From Sideroxydans lithotrophicus (GTDB taxonomy: Bacteria; Pseudomonadota; Gammaproteobacteria; Burkholderiales; Gallionellaceae), in assembly GCA_020723185.1 (NCBI GenBank), contig DYJI01000011.1:1-44535 (forward strand): a stretch of DNA of 44,535 nt, written 5' to 3'. The position numbers and the translations under genes are program-made. Positions 1 through 8,878 of this stretch are shown piece after piece. Position 1 is the stretch's first letter; each line of letters starts with the position of its first letter. A model generated the notes under the pieces. The model was not told the origin of the DNA and did not search any database. It saw only the letters and a program-made list of their open reading frames with translations.

Positions 1-88
1 ACGATTTAACCAACTTGTTGCGTCGACGGATTGAATCCGCAGGCCATAAGAGACATCGGCGGATTGCTGAAATGATTGCCCGAGCAGG

Positions 89-184
89 CTGAGGAGATGT
101 CCGCTTAACGCACAACAGCGGCCGTTCAAAACTGCGAGTTGGATGATGCTCGACCGTCGCTTGCTTAACCCATAGCGGTCGTTA
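89..184 (-). repeat. Inverted repeat copy A, left edge of accessory island
   Basis: Read on the minus strand, this stretch aligns over about 95 bases with 3998-4092 on the plus strand. Shared blocks include GACCGCTA, GGGTTA, GCAAGCGACGGT, AGTTTTGA, CCGCTGT and AAGCGGACA, separated by short substitutions and 1-base gaps. The copies face each other across a lower-GC segment of about 3.8 kb. This may be a dispersed intergenic repeat or the edge of a mobile segment; no transposase is present. The rest of 1-255 shows no convincing gene. Confidence 0.7.
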
Positions 185-255
185 CGGTTAGCTCACATCA
201 AATGCGATGCTGACCCATTTAACTCGCAGGCAATCGTCATGGATCTCTCCCAATA

Positions 256-1371
256 TCACTTTGCGGATTTGTTGAATTTGAAACGACAAACGGCTGAGGT
301 CTTTCCTTGGGCAATGTTATATACAGTCAATGCCGCAAAATCAGGCTGATGCGCTTGCGACGAATAATATCCAAGCCTGTTGTATATCCACTCATCTTCC
401 CAGCGGTCGAAATATGTGCTGCCTCCATAGCTGAATACATCAAACGCTTCCAGACGAAACGAATGCATGTCTTTGTGTCGCGAATTTAGCTCTGCGGGGA
501 ATACAGATACGCCAAGCATCCACTCCGTCTTCTCGGAAAGATGCTCACCCGACTCATCCAGCACCATCACTGGGAGCATCCACTGCGGCGGTTTGGATGT
601 CAGAATATTGCACCGCCCTTTCGCCATCTTGAGCAGTTTCTCAGGATGCCCCGTATTCCCTATGTCTGCCTCACTTACCCACATCACCACCCCCTTGTAG
701 GTATGACCTATCGCTATCCATCCCCACGATTTCTGAAATTCACTATCTGATAGTTTTTGAGTCGCTTTCCACGGCAGCGACCAAGGTAAATGATTTGTCA
801 TGTAATGCATCGCCTCAACTGCAAGCGCCTTGTGTTCCTCTGGCTCGATCTCCGTCCACTTCACCGGCGAGAATTCCGGGTAGTCCTCGCCGAAGGAACG
901 GCGGCACATGACTGGGTAATCCCACTTCCCGTGCTTTGCCGTTTCCTGTACGAGATAGTGTTTGTATGCATCGCATAAAGCCTTGTCTTTGGATAGCACT
1001 GTCAGGAATCTTTCCCGTTCCTGCTTTGGCTTCAATTCATCGATACGGCTGCGGTAGGATATTTCTATGCACTCGGCATCAGTGCAATAACTGCGCTCTT
1101 TCATCCATTGCTTCTGTTCCCGCTTGATCGTATTTGCCTTCGGTTGGTCTTGCAGCGCTGTCTTGTATGTCTGCGCCATTTCATCATCCAGCTTCGAGAT
1201 TTCCGGGTTATCGCAGATGATGTGCTCGACCTTCATTGTGGCCTTTGCACAATCAAAACTCGCCGCATGTGCAGACTGCACGATGGCAAGCATGCTGCTC
1301 AAGCAATATGCGATCAGCATTCTCGAAATCAAAGTGGGAAGCATCGAATTATTCTTTGGTTTGTTTCTCAT
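256..1371 (-). CDS. Secreted protein with N-terminal LprI (DUF1311) domain
   Basis: The ATG at 1371 gives 371 aa. A longer reading frame would start at a TTG (1431) inside a sequence block shared with 15107-15128, so I reject it; ATG 1344 is another possible start. A hydrophobic stretch (about residues 11-35) ending in SAHA/AS is a probable signal peptide, so the protein should be periplasmic. Residues about 39-112 match the LprI/DUF1311 pattern: a paired-Cys start (C41, C53), the segment LDDEMAQTYKTAL, a QKQWMKERSYC block and a C101 element before a YRSRIDEL ending. LprI-type domains are known from lysozyme inhibitors and many uncharacterised secreted proteins. The C-terminal 250 residues are Trp- and Tyr-rich and I do not recognise them. 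The gene stands alone, has no clear Shine-Dalgarno and is less GC-rich than the core genes, so transfer is plausible. Confidence 0.7.
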   Translation of the reverse strand: MRNKPKNNSMLPTLISRMLIAYCLSSMLAIVQSAHAASFDCAKATMKVEHIICDNPEISKLDDEMAQTYKTALQDQPKANTIKREQKQWMKERSYCTDAECIEISYRSRIDELKPKQERERFLTVLSKDKALCDAYKHYLVQETAKHGKWDYPVMCRRSFGEDYPEFSPVKWTEIEPEEHKALAVEAMHYMTNHLPWSLPWKATQKLSDSEFQKSWGWIAIGHTYKGVVMWVSEADIGNTGHPEKLLKMAKGRCNILTSKPPQWMLPVMVLDESGEHLSEKTEWMLGVSVFPAELNSRHKDMHSFRLEAFDVFSYGGSTYFDRWEDEWIYNRLGYYSSQAHQPDFAALTVYNIAQGKTSAVCRFKFNKSAK

Positions 1372-1426
1372 AGAAGGTGCCAGCCAGATTGGTGATGGCA
1401 GAAACCTATTTCTCCATTGCAGAAGG

Positions 1427-1448
1427 GTCAATATGCCATTTGGCCTAT
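1427..1448 (-). promoter_or_regulatory. 22-bp element identical to 15107-15128
   Basis: Read on the minus strand, these 22 bases are identical to plus-strand 15107-15128. The core GGCCAAATGGCATATTGAC contains the small palindrome GCCA-AA-TGGC. Here it lies about 55 bases upstream of the ATG of the LprI-domain gene and in the same orientation relative to the downstream gene as the other copy. A regulator site or a fragment of a dispersed repeat are both possible. The rest of 1372-1699 holds one further repeat copy and no gene. Confidence 0.4.
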
Positions 1449-1452
1449 ATAT

Positions 1453-1479
1453 ATGAACGACCGCTTCTGGCCGATCTCG
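1453..1479 (+). repeat. Dispersed GACCGCT-type intergenic repeat
   Basis: The block CGACCGCTTCTGGCCGATCT also occurs, inverted and with one change, at 3183-3206. The same GACCGCT core appears in the island-flanking repeats and in the hairpin after the recombinase gene. The family is confined to the first 4.1 kb of the window. Confidence 0.55.
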
Positions 1480-1699
1480 AACCGTGTACTCCTAGACGGC
1501 AAACGACTGTTCTCGAGTTCGAAGTCGACATTCCATGGGGCATCGTGCTTGAAAATTCCCGACCGGGCAACCACTAAGAATATATAGACCGTATCTATAC
1601 CTCCCCCCTCAGCCAGATAATCATTCGAATTCAATCCCATCTTGATTCCGATCTGTCCAGGCGCGCACAGTGGTGATCCTTCTTCATAAGGAGATCATC

Positions 1700-2323
1700 A
1701 TGGAACCGAATACCGGAATTCAACATCGTGAACCCTGGAACAAAGGGAAACTGACCGGCCAGAAAGCACCGCTCAGGTTGAGAGATATCTGGGCGATCAG
1801 AGTCTGGCTACAGTTGAGCAGTAAACCCCGCAATCTTGCACTGTTCAATCTGGCCATCGACAGCAAGCTTCGCGCATGCGATCTCGTCAAACTGAAAGTA
1901 CGAGACATCTCCCACGGCGAGCATGTCGCATCACGGGCAACCGTCATGCAACAGAAGACCCAAAGACCGGTGCAGTTTGAAATCACCGAACAAACCAGAG
2001 ATGCGCTGCTCAAGTGGATAGCTACTGCGAATCTGAAACCGGAGGATTATCTATTTCAAAGTCGCATCGGCAGCTCACATCATCTGTCTACACGGCAATA
2101 TGCGCGGATCGTGCATAGATGGGTTGAGCATATCGGGCTGGACACCACCTGTTATGGCACACACACTATGCGACGAACCAAGCCAACACTCATCTACAAG
2201 CGGACAAAGAACCTGAGGGCAGTCCAGTTGCTCCTTGGGCATTCCAAGATAGAGAGCACCGTGCGCTATCTGGGTATCGAAGTGGACGATGCTCTGGAGA
2301 TGGCGGAACAGACTGAAGTTTGA
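1700..2323 (+). CDS. Short tyrosine-type site-specific recombinase
   Basis: The ATG at 1700 follows a strong AAGGAG (1688-1693, spacing 6), so it is preferred to the upstream GTG at 1670. The 207-aa protein is shorter than typical phage integrases (300-400 aa) and has almost no N-terminal core-binding domain. The catalytic fold of the tyrosine recombinase family is complete: R58 (LRACDLVKL), K86 (QQKTQRP), H155-x-x-R158 (HTMRRT), H181 (LLLGHSK) and nucleophile Y190 (VRYLG). It belongs to a widespread family of small integrases with a characteristic WNKGKL start and DDALEMAEQTEV end. DNA strand cutting and joining is expected; its target site is unknown. It lies inside the repeat-bounded island, and its stop codon is the first base triplet of a large bulged hairpin. 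Confidence 0.88.
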   Translation: MEPNTGIQHREPWNKGKLTGQKAPLRLRDIWAIRVWLQLSSKPRNLALFNLAIDSKLRACDLVKLKVRDISHGEHVASRATVMQQKTQRPVQFEITEQTRDALLKWIATANLKPEDYLFQSRIGSSHHLSTRQYARIVHRWVEHIGLDTTCYGTHTMRRTKPTLIYKRTKNLRAVQLLLGHSKIESTVRYLGIEVDDALEMAEQTEV

Positions 2324-2374
2324 CCATTCTGCAATGGATAGCGGTTATCAGTGTGACCGCTATCCAAATGGTCA
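2321..2374 (+). repeat. Long bulged hairpin at the recombinase 3' end
   Basis: An 8-bp outer stem (TGACCATT 2321-2328 with AATGGTCA 2367-2374) encloses an 11-bp inner stem (TGGATAGCGGT 2335-2345 with ACCGCTATCCA 2356-2366). The left arm carries a 6-base one-sided bulge (2329-2334) and the loop is 10 bases. No T tract follows, so it is not a standard terminator. The outer arm includes the TGA stop of the recombinase. Its architecture, two stems with one-sided extrahelical bases, recalls folded recombination sites, but that function is only inferred. Confidence 0.6.
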
Positions 2375-2384
2375 GAAAAAGGGG

Positions 2385-2413
2385 TTGAGGATGGTAGCAC
2401 TCGGTGCTACCAT
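2385..2413 (+). promoter_or_regulatory. Toxin-antitoxin promoter and palindromic operator
   Basis: A perfect palindrome, ATGGTAGCAC (2391-2400), TCG, GTGCTACCAT (2404-2413), lies just before the toxin start. A -35 candidate TTGAGG (2385-2390) and a -10 candidate TACCAT (2408-2413) are exactly 17 bases apart, so the palindrome fills the spacer and -10. Binding of the XRE antitoxin here would block RNA polymerase, the usual autoregulation of type II modules. The predicted transcript start falls about at the ATG at 2419, so the message may be leaderless. Confidence 0.65.
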
Positions 2414-2418
2414 TTGCC

Positions 2419-2796
2419 ATGACCAAAAAGTCTCCAATCACAGTTCGAGCATTTAAGACGGCGTGGTTTGCCAAAGAAGCTTGCAAGGCGAAGATATCCG
2501 ATGGAGATCTGTGTCGAGCCATTCGGCAAGTCATCCAAGGACAGGCTGATGATCTTGGTGGTGGGGTGTTCAAGAAACGCCTGAACGACAACATGCACCG
2601 ATCGATCATTCTGGCCAAGGCAGGTAAGCATTGGATATATGCCTACCTCTTTGCGAAGAAGGACCGAGAGAACATCACGCCGAATGAATTGACAGCCTTC
2701 AAGAAATTGGCGAAAGACTATGCAAGTGCCGGGGAAGACAAGATTGCCGCACTGTTGAGAGACGAAGAATTACTGGAGATATGCCATGACGACTAA
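2419..2796 (+). CDS. RelE-family toxin of a type II toxin-antitoxin system
   Basis: The 125-aa product starts at ATG 2419; the upstream GTG at 2404 lies inside the operator palindrome and is rejected. It has the hallmarks of the RelE-like family PF06296/COG4737: AFKTAWFAKEA at the N-terminus, the block DDLGGGVFKKR near the middle, then an IYAYLFAKKDREN strand and a C-terminal ELTAFKKLAKDY helix. Relatives are mRNA-cleaving or growth-inhibiting toxins with the toxin gene first, as in HigBA-like modules. The antitoxin gene overlaps its last 11 bases, so translation is coupled. No catalytic residue is certain in this family, so activity is inferred from family and context. Confidence 0.85.
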   Translation: MTKKSPITVRAFKTAWFAKEACKAKISDGDLCRAIRQVIQGQADDLGGGVFKKRLNDNMHRSIILAKAGKHWIYAYLFAKKDRENITPNELTAFKKLAKDYASAGEDKIAALLRDEELLEICHDD

Positions 2797-3118
2797 AACC
2801 ACTACAGCAAAACCCAAGAGCGATGCATTCGCAGCCATCCACAGCGCAGCGCAAGGATTGCACCGTGCGGGCGCCATCACCAAGACAACGCTGCGTGAAT
2901 ACGACGCGCTCTGCCTGGATTCGGTCCCGGAATTCAATGCCAAGGACATCAAACGCATTCGTGAGCATGCTCACGTCAGCCAGCCCGTATTTGCGCGCTA
3001 CTTGAATACCAGCGAGTCCACAGTCCAAAAGTGGGAAACTGGCCAGAAGCGCCCAAGTGGAATGGCGCTTCGGTTATTGAGTGTGGTTGAAAAGCACGGT
3101 TTGGAAGTGCTCGTCTGA
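2786..3118 (+). CDS. XRE-family antitoxin
   Basis: This 110-aa DNA-binding protein starts at ATG 2786, inside the toxin gene, behind TGGAG (2774-2778). Residues about 50-105 form an XRE/Cro-type helix-turn-helix: DIKRIREHAHVSQPVFARYL, then STVQKWETGQKRPSG and a final LRLLSVVEKHGLEVL helix. This is typical of antitoxins partnered with PF06296 toxins (YiaG/NadS-like). The N-terminal 45 residues, rich in Thr, Lys and Ala, probably make the toxin-neutralising segment. It should bind its toxin and repress the operon through the palindrome at 2391-2413. Confidence 0.87.
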   Translation: MTTKTTTAKPKSDAFAAIHSAAQGLHRAGAITKTTLREYDALCLDSVPEFNAKDIKRIREHAHVSQPVFARYLNTSESTVQKWETGQKRPSGMALRLLSVVEKHGLEVLV

Positions 3119-3206
3119 GTATTGCCGATTGATGGTCGCTTCCAAGCAGTTGCGGTCATGCTGCCTGATGGATGCATTACGACGGAGATCGGCCAGTAGC
3201 GGTCAT
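3119..3206 (-). repeat. Dispersed GACCGCT-type repeat, composite copy
   Basis: On the minus strand this contains ATGACCGCTACTGGCCGATC (within 3183-3206, matching 1453-1479) and, next to it, a second degenerate unit beginning ATGACCGCAACTGC. It fills most of the gap between the antitoxin gene and the NYN gene; nothing else is seen there. Confidence 0.5.
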
Positions 3207-3271
3207 AGGGGCTTTGCTCAATTCCACACTCTCGTGCTAGCCTCCAACCTCCCAAATAAAGTCCAATACTG

Positions 3272-3988
3272 ATGTCAGAAAATTCCACAGAAGACCGAGT
3301 AGCCGTCCTCGTAGATTGTGACAATACTTCCCCTGAGATACTTGAGTATGCTCTTCGTGTTGTTGCTCAGTTTGGAAGAGTGGTTGTTAGACGTGGATAC
3401 GGTAACCATTCGACACTTGCCAATAAATGGCAGGAAGCTCTTGTTCGATTGGCTTTTACTCCTTGCCTCCAATATCAGTATGCATCTGGAAAGAACACTT
3501 CAGACATCGCACTAGCTCTTGATGCTATCGAGGATTTATTTGATAAACGAGCTGATACGTATTGCTTAGTAACAAGCGACTCTGATTTTGCATATCTCTG
3601 TCGAAAGCTGCGAGAGCGCGGAGCTATGGTGTGCATCGTTGGTGAGGAAAAAACTCCAGACGCTTTGCGTAATGCAAGTGATCAATTCTTTGAGTTCCAA
3701 CCCCCCGAATCTGAGTCCATTAAAGAACAACCCAAGCCTGTTCCAAAGAAGCGTCCCAAGTCGATTCTTTCTGCTGTTTCCTTGCTTGCATCGGATGCTT
3801 CTGAAGGAAGGGTCGGTCTGGGTGCCCTAGGACAATACATGCGGCGAAGTGACCCTGGTTTCTCTCCAAAAAAGTACGGCCATTCCGGGTTGCTGGATAT
3901 GGTCCAAACTTATCCCGAACTTGAAACTCGCAAGGATGGTGGTGGACATTGGGTACAGCCAAAAGGCGTCTCTCCTAAAGCCCAATAA
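3272..3988 (+). CDS. NYN-domain putative ribonuclease with OST-HTH/LOTUS domain
   Basis: This 238-aa cytoplasmic protein has an N-terminal NYN (PIN-like nuclease) domain at residues about 9-142. The acidic set expected for metal-dependent RNA cleavage is visible: D15 and D17 in VLVDCDN, D78 in TSDIALALD, and D103 and D105 in LVTSDSDFAYL. A Pro/Lys-rich linker (145-163) leads to a C-terminal OST-HTH/LOTUS-like winged helix (about 163-230), a module known to bind RNA, including G-rich or structured forms. NYN-OST-HTH proteins are common in bacteria but mostly without a known substrate. Base composition is clearly lower in GC than the core genes. No good Shine-Dalgarno precedes ATG 3272. It sits beside a toxin-antitoxin pair in a repeat-bounded island, so a defence or RNA-control role is possible but unproven. 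Confidence 0.85.
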   Translation: MSENSTEDRVAVLVDCDNTSPEILEYALRVVAQFGRVVVRRGYGNHSTLANKWQEALVRLAFTPCLQYQYASGKNTSDIALALDAIEDLFDKRADTYCLVTSDSDFAYLCRKLRERGAMVCIVGEEKTPDALRNASDQFFEFQPPESESIKEQPKPVPKKRPKSILSAVSLLASDASEGRVGLGALGQYMRRSDPGFSPKKYGHSGLLDMVQTYPELETRKDGGGHWVQPKGVSPKAQ

Positions 3989-3997
3989 CAGCAGGTT

Positions 3998-4092
3998 GAA
4001 TGACCGCTACGGGTTAGCAAGCGACGGTAGATCACCACCAAGCTCTTAGTTTTGAGCGACCGCTGTCGGATGTGAAGCGGACAGCCCTTCAG
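3998..4092 (+). repeat. Inverted repeat copy B, right edge of accessory island
   Basis: This is the partner of 89-184 in opposite orientation, with alignable blocks GACCGCTA, GGGTTAGCAAGCGACGGT, AGTTTTGA, CCGCTGT and AAGCGGACA. It lies just after the NYN gene. Beyond it, base composition and gene content become those of the core chromosome. Confidence 0.7.
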
Positions 4093-4140
4093 AACATTCA
4101 ATCAGCCTTTTCAGCAATTCCCCACTGTCTCTTATGGCCG

Positions 4141-4162
4141 AAAAATGGCCCCCTCAGGGGCC
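4141..4162 (-). terminator. Rho-independent terminator after the FecR-domain gene
   Basis: On the minus strand the hairpin GGCCCC-TGAG-GGGGCC is followed by ATTTTT. It begins 54 bases beyond the stop codon of the FecR-domain gene. Confidence 0.65.
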
Positions 4163-4216
4163 CGTTCTCATTAATTCCCAACAACCTCGGCCTGCTCTGC
4201 ACAGAAGCACGCCGGG

Positions 4217-4885
4217 TCAGTATGCAGATAACCCCAGCCCATAGAACGGCGGCCGGCGCCGATGCAGCCACTCCAGCATGATGAGCTCGGCGTCGGTGTG
4301 GTTGGCGACCGTGGTGTTGGCCATCGAGGGCATGCCTTGGTCGTGGTGGATGAAGATGGGATGGTCGTGGTGTTCGGTGACGATGCGCTCCACCCTGCCC
4401 GGCTCCGCATTCGGTTCCACCAGGGCAGTGCCGTAGCAGAGACAGAAATACACCTGCTTCGGTTCGGCCTCGATGTAGCACGCAGTGCCGCGGATGCCGA
4501 TGGCGGCGGTGGGCACCACCAGCCGTTTCTCGCCATGCTCGAACACCGACAGGATCTTCCCGCTGACCACGCGCATGAACTCTTTGGCCGCATCCTTGCT
4601 GAAACTCACTGTGCTGTTACTGCGTTGCAGGAAGGCATTTCGGTCGATGACGTAGATGGCCTCACTGTCCGCACCGGTGGTGACCTTGTCGCCCGGTAGC
4701 ACGGGCTGCCCCTCCTTCGCCGCTTTGCCATTGATGCGCACGTCGCCTTTGATCTTGTGCATGCCTTGCACGGATGGATAGTTGCCCGCCGCGAGCGCAT
4801 CGCGTATCAGGCCGGGGATGCCCGCCCCGGACAGCAGCCCCAGTGCGGCCAGTTGTTGCAGCAGACGACGGCGTGATCTGTTCAT
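4217..4885 (-). CDS. Tat-exported FecR-domain protein
   Basis: ATG 4885 sits 7 bases after GGGAGG, so it is chosen over the in-frame TTG at 4891. The 222-aa protein begins with an Arg-rich segment (NRSRRRLLQQLAALGLLSGA) like a twin-arginine signal, ending near the Ala-rich ALAAG site, so the mature protein should be periplasmic. Residues about 40-150 resemble the FecR domain: KIKGDVRINGK, a VLPGDKVTTGADS turn, FLQRSNSTVSF, then VSGKILSVFEHGEKRLVVPTAAIGIRGT, the typical 'T-P-x-A-x-I-G-I-R-G-T' block. The C-terminus has a His-rich stretch (EHHDHPIFIHHD) that could bind metal. It is not next to a sigma factor or siderophore receptor, so it is unlikely to be a classical FecIR sensor. Its partner is unknown. 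Confidence 0.8.
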   Translation of the reverse strand: MNRSRRRLLQQLAALGLLSGAGIPGLIRDALAAGNYPSVQGMHKIKGDVRINGKAAKEGQPVLPGDKVTTGADSEAIYVIDRNAFLQRSNSTVSFSKDAAKEFMRVVSGKILSVFEHGEKRLVVPTAAIGIRGTACYIEAEPKQVYFCLCYGTALVEPNAEPGRVERIVTEHHDHPIFIHHDQGMPSMANTTVANHTDAELIMLEWLHRRRPPFYGLGLSAY

Positions 4886-4984
4886 TCTCAATCCTCCCGT
4901 TCATAGCCCACAGGGCCGTTATCAGCGATGTTAGAGCAAAATCGAGGCAGCTTCGCAATTCATTTAAGGATATCGCCGATCATT

Positions 4985-5013
4985 CGTCACACCGGCGAAA
5001 TCCGGTGCCCAGT
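4985..5013 (+). repeat. REP-like hairpin element, copy 1
   Basis: The pattern CGTCA, CACCGG, CGAAAT, CCGGTG, CCCAGT forms a hairpin. It matches copy 2 (5056-5084, opposite strand) at the ends, while the stem bases differ in a compensating way. The gap 4886-5113 holds only these two elements. Confidence 0.55.
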
Positions 5014-5055
5014 AATGATTAACGCACTGACATAACTGCATTGTTAACTAAAACC

Positions 5056-5084
5056 ACTGGATTCCGGCCTTCGCCGGAATGACG
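5056..5084 (-). repeat. REP-like hairpin element, copy 2
   Basis: On the minus strand it reads CGTCATTCCGGCGAAGG then CCGGAATCCAGT, a hairpin with an ATTCCGG/CCGGAAT stem. This form is very common as a repetitive extragenic element in proteobacterial genomes. With copy 1 it makes an inverted pair between the htpG terminator and the FecR-domain gene. Confidence 0.65.
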
Positions 5085-5114
5085 GTATTGGAATCTTTCC
5101 GATTCCCTTAAACG

Positions 5115-5143
5115 AAAAAAACGGGCATCCGAAAATGCCCGTT
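5115..5143 (-). terminator. htpG rho-independent terminator
   Basis: On the minus strand the 9-bp stem AACGGGCAT / ATGCCCGTT with a 6-base loop is followed by a run of T. It begins 27 bases after the htpG stop codon. Confidence 0.9.
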
Positions 5144-5170
5144 CTTGTTTGAAACATAACGACCGGTTGC

Positions 5171-7072
<1,902 letters not shown>

Positions 7073-7131
7073 GTTTTCTCCGTATGTATCGTTGAACAGG
7101 AATCAAGGGGTGCCAAATAGGACGCCACCCT

Positions 7132-7158
7132 ACTTGGGGACGGTGCGGGGGATTTCAA
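7132..7158 (-). promoter_or_regulatory. Sigma32 (heat-shock)-type promoter of htpG
   Basis: On the minus strand TTGAAA (7153-7158) is followed after exactly 13 bases by CCCCAAGT (7132-7139). The RpoH consensus is CTTGAAA, 11-16 bases, CCCCATnT. Only one consensus position in the -10 differs. The -35 overlaps the last codons of the upstream diguanylate cyclase gene. Confidence 0.72.
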
Positions 7159-8873
7159 GCGTGCTTTTGCAGAGGCGGGCGCGGCTCAAGATAGCGCACC
7201 TGGTTGCGCCCGCCTTGCTTGGCCTGATACATGGCGTCGTCCGCCAGCCGCAGCAGGTCCTCGCTGGAGGAACAGTGCCGGTCGAACAGCACCACGCCCA
7301 GGCTGGCCGTGCAGCGATGCTCGACCATGAGCGGCTCGCCCCGCTCGCGCGCCACACCCAGCTGATACGGCTCGCCCAGCCGCTGCCGTATCTTTTCGGC
7401 GATGTCCGAGGCGCGTTGCATGGAGACTTCCCGGTCGGTGCTGAGTTCGTTCAGCATCACCACGAACTCGTCGCCGCCGAAGCGCGCCACGGTATCGACC
7501 TCGCGCACGCAGTCGGACATGCGCTGCGCGACCTCGACCAGCAACAGGTCGCCCACATCGTGACCGTGCTCGTCGTTGAGCGGCTTGAAGTTATCGAGGT
7601 CGATGAACATCAGCGCCGCATAGCGCTTGCTGCGTTTGCACGCCGCGATGACCAGCCCGAAACGGTCCAGCAGCAGGCGGCGGTTGGGTAATTGAGTCAG
7701 GGGGTCATAGAAGGCCAGATTACGGATCTGCTCCTCGGCTTTCTTGCGTTCGCTGATGTCGCGTGTCAAGCCGAGCACGATCAGATCGCCTTGCAAGTTG
7801 TAGGCGAAATGGGCAGTGATCTCGGTCCACACCGTGCTGCCGTCGCGCCGTATCTGCTCGATCTCCTCCGTATAGTTCACCGAGCTTTGTTCTGCCAGGA
7901 AAGCCTGGCTGCGCTCCTCGATCCACTGCCGGACTTTCTCAAGGGAGGCAGGTGCCAGGGTCTTTTCCAGCGGCATCGGCATCACTTCTTCCGCGCTATA
8001 GCCGAGCAGCTTGTGGACCGACGGACTCATGTATTCCCAGTGATTGGTGCGCAGGTTCAGCACCCAGATCACATCCGAGATGTTGTCGGCGAGGAAACGG
8101 TATTTCGCCTCGCTCTCGCTGAGCTGCTTCCGCTGCCGCTCGATGCTATCCAGCATGCGGTCCAGTTGTCGGGCCAACGTGCCGATCTCGTCGCGGCGCC
8201 CGACATCGGCGCGTCGCTTGATTTTGCCGTGCTCGACCTCCGACGCGATGGAGATCAGGTGATGCAATCCTTTGGTGAGGCGGCGCGCCAGCACCAGCGC
8301 GACCAGCGACACCAGCACCACCGCGATGGCACCCAAGCCGAGCCAGGTGCGGGTCAGCTCATCCAGATTGACGTTCACCGCATCGCGCGTCATCTCCACC
8401 CGCACCCAGCCCAGATGACGACCGCTGTAGATCACCGGATGCGCGACCACGAGTTGCTCTGGCCGATCCACCAGCACCAGCTGGTCGCGCGACGTCGAGG
8501 CGAGCATGTCGCGGCTCAGCGGATCGGTGATGAAAAAACCTATCTCTTCCCGCGCAGTCGAGGCCAGCACCTCGCCCTGCGGGCTGACAAAGAAAGCGCG
8601 ATGCAAGTCGGCGGTCCGCGCGAACCCTCGCACCACTTCCTGCAAGCCGGCCAGGTCGTTCGCCAGCACCCAGGACGTGCTGCTGATGGACAGGGCATGC
8701 GCCAGCGAGGTGGCGCGTTCGGTCGAGGACCGGTAGTGCGCATCGCGCTGCTGCACATGGATCAGATAACCGAACAGCATCATCAGCAGCAGCGAAGACA
8801 CGGCAAAGCCCATAACCAGTTGCCGGCGGATGGATGCGCGCCACAGCGCGGTGATGAAGTTGCGTTTTTTCAT
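7155..8873 (-). CDS. Membrane PAS-domain diguanylate cyclase
   Basis: This 572-aa inner-membrane enzyme should make c-di-GMP from two GTP. The order is TM helix (about 18-40), a periplasmic sensory domain (41-176), TM helix (177-197), HAMP (198-250), PAS (255-378, ending RDISERKKAEEQI) and GGDEF (383-555). The active-site motif GGDEF is intact at 466-470, with the RxxD inhibitory site R457-EV-D460 exactly five residues before it, so product inhibition is expected. Substrate segments MFIDLDNFKPLND and HGHDVGD are present. Its ATG lies 5 bases after the stop of the PhnD-like lipoprotein gene, so the two form an operon. The lipoprotein probably feeds a ligand signal to the periplasmic domain. 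Confidence 0.93.
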   Translation of the reverse strand: MKKRNFITALWRASIRRQLVMGFAVSSLLLMMLFGYLIHVQQRDAHYRSSTERATSLAHALSISSTSWVLANDLAGLQEVVRGFARTADLHRAFFVSPQGEVLASTAREEIGFFITDPLSRDMLASTSRDQLVLVDRPEQLVVAHPVIYSGRHLGWVRVEMTRDAVNVNLDELTRTWLGLGAIAVVLVSLVALVLARRLTKGLHHLISIASEVEHGKIKRRADVGRRDEIGTLARQLDRMLDSIERQRKQLSESEAKYRFLADNISDVIWVLNLRTNHWEYMSPSVHKLLGYSAEEVMPMPLEKTLAPASLEKVRQWIEERSQAFLAEQSSVNYTEEIEQIRRDGSTVWTEITAHFAYNLQGDLIVLGLTRDISERKKAEEQIRNLAFYDPLTQLPNRRLLLDRFGLVIAACKRSKRYAALMFIDLDNFKPLNDEHGHDVGDLLLVEVAQRMSDCVREVDTVARFGGDEFVVMLNELSTDREVSMQRASDIAEKIRQRLGEPYQLGVARERGEPLMVEHRCTASLGVVLFDRHCSSSEDLLRLADDAMYQAKQGGRNQVRYLEPRPPLQKHA

Positions 8874-8878
8874 GGCGA

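Noticed and set aside
3-92. 29-codon open frame at the left edge ending in ...RRIAEMIARAG
   Set aside because: It could be the 3' end of a gene outside the window, but 29 codons without a recognisable motif are within chance, and its end runs into repeat copy A.
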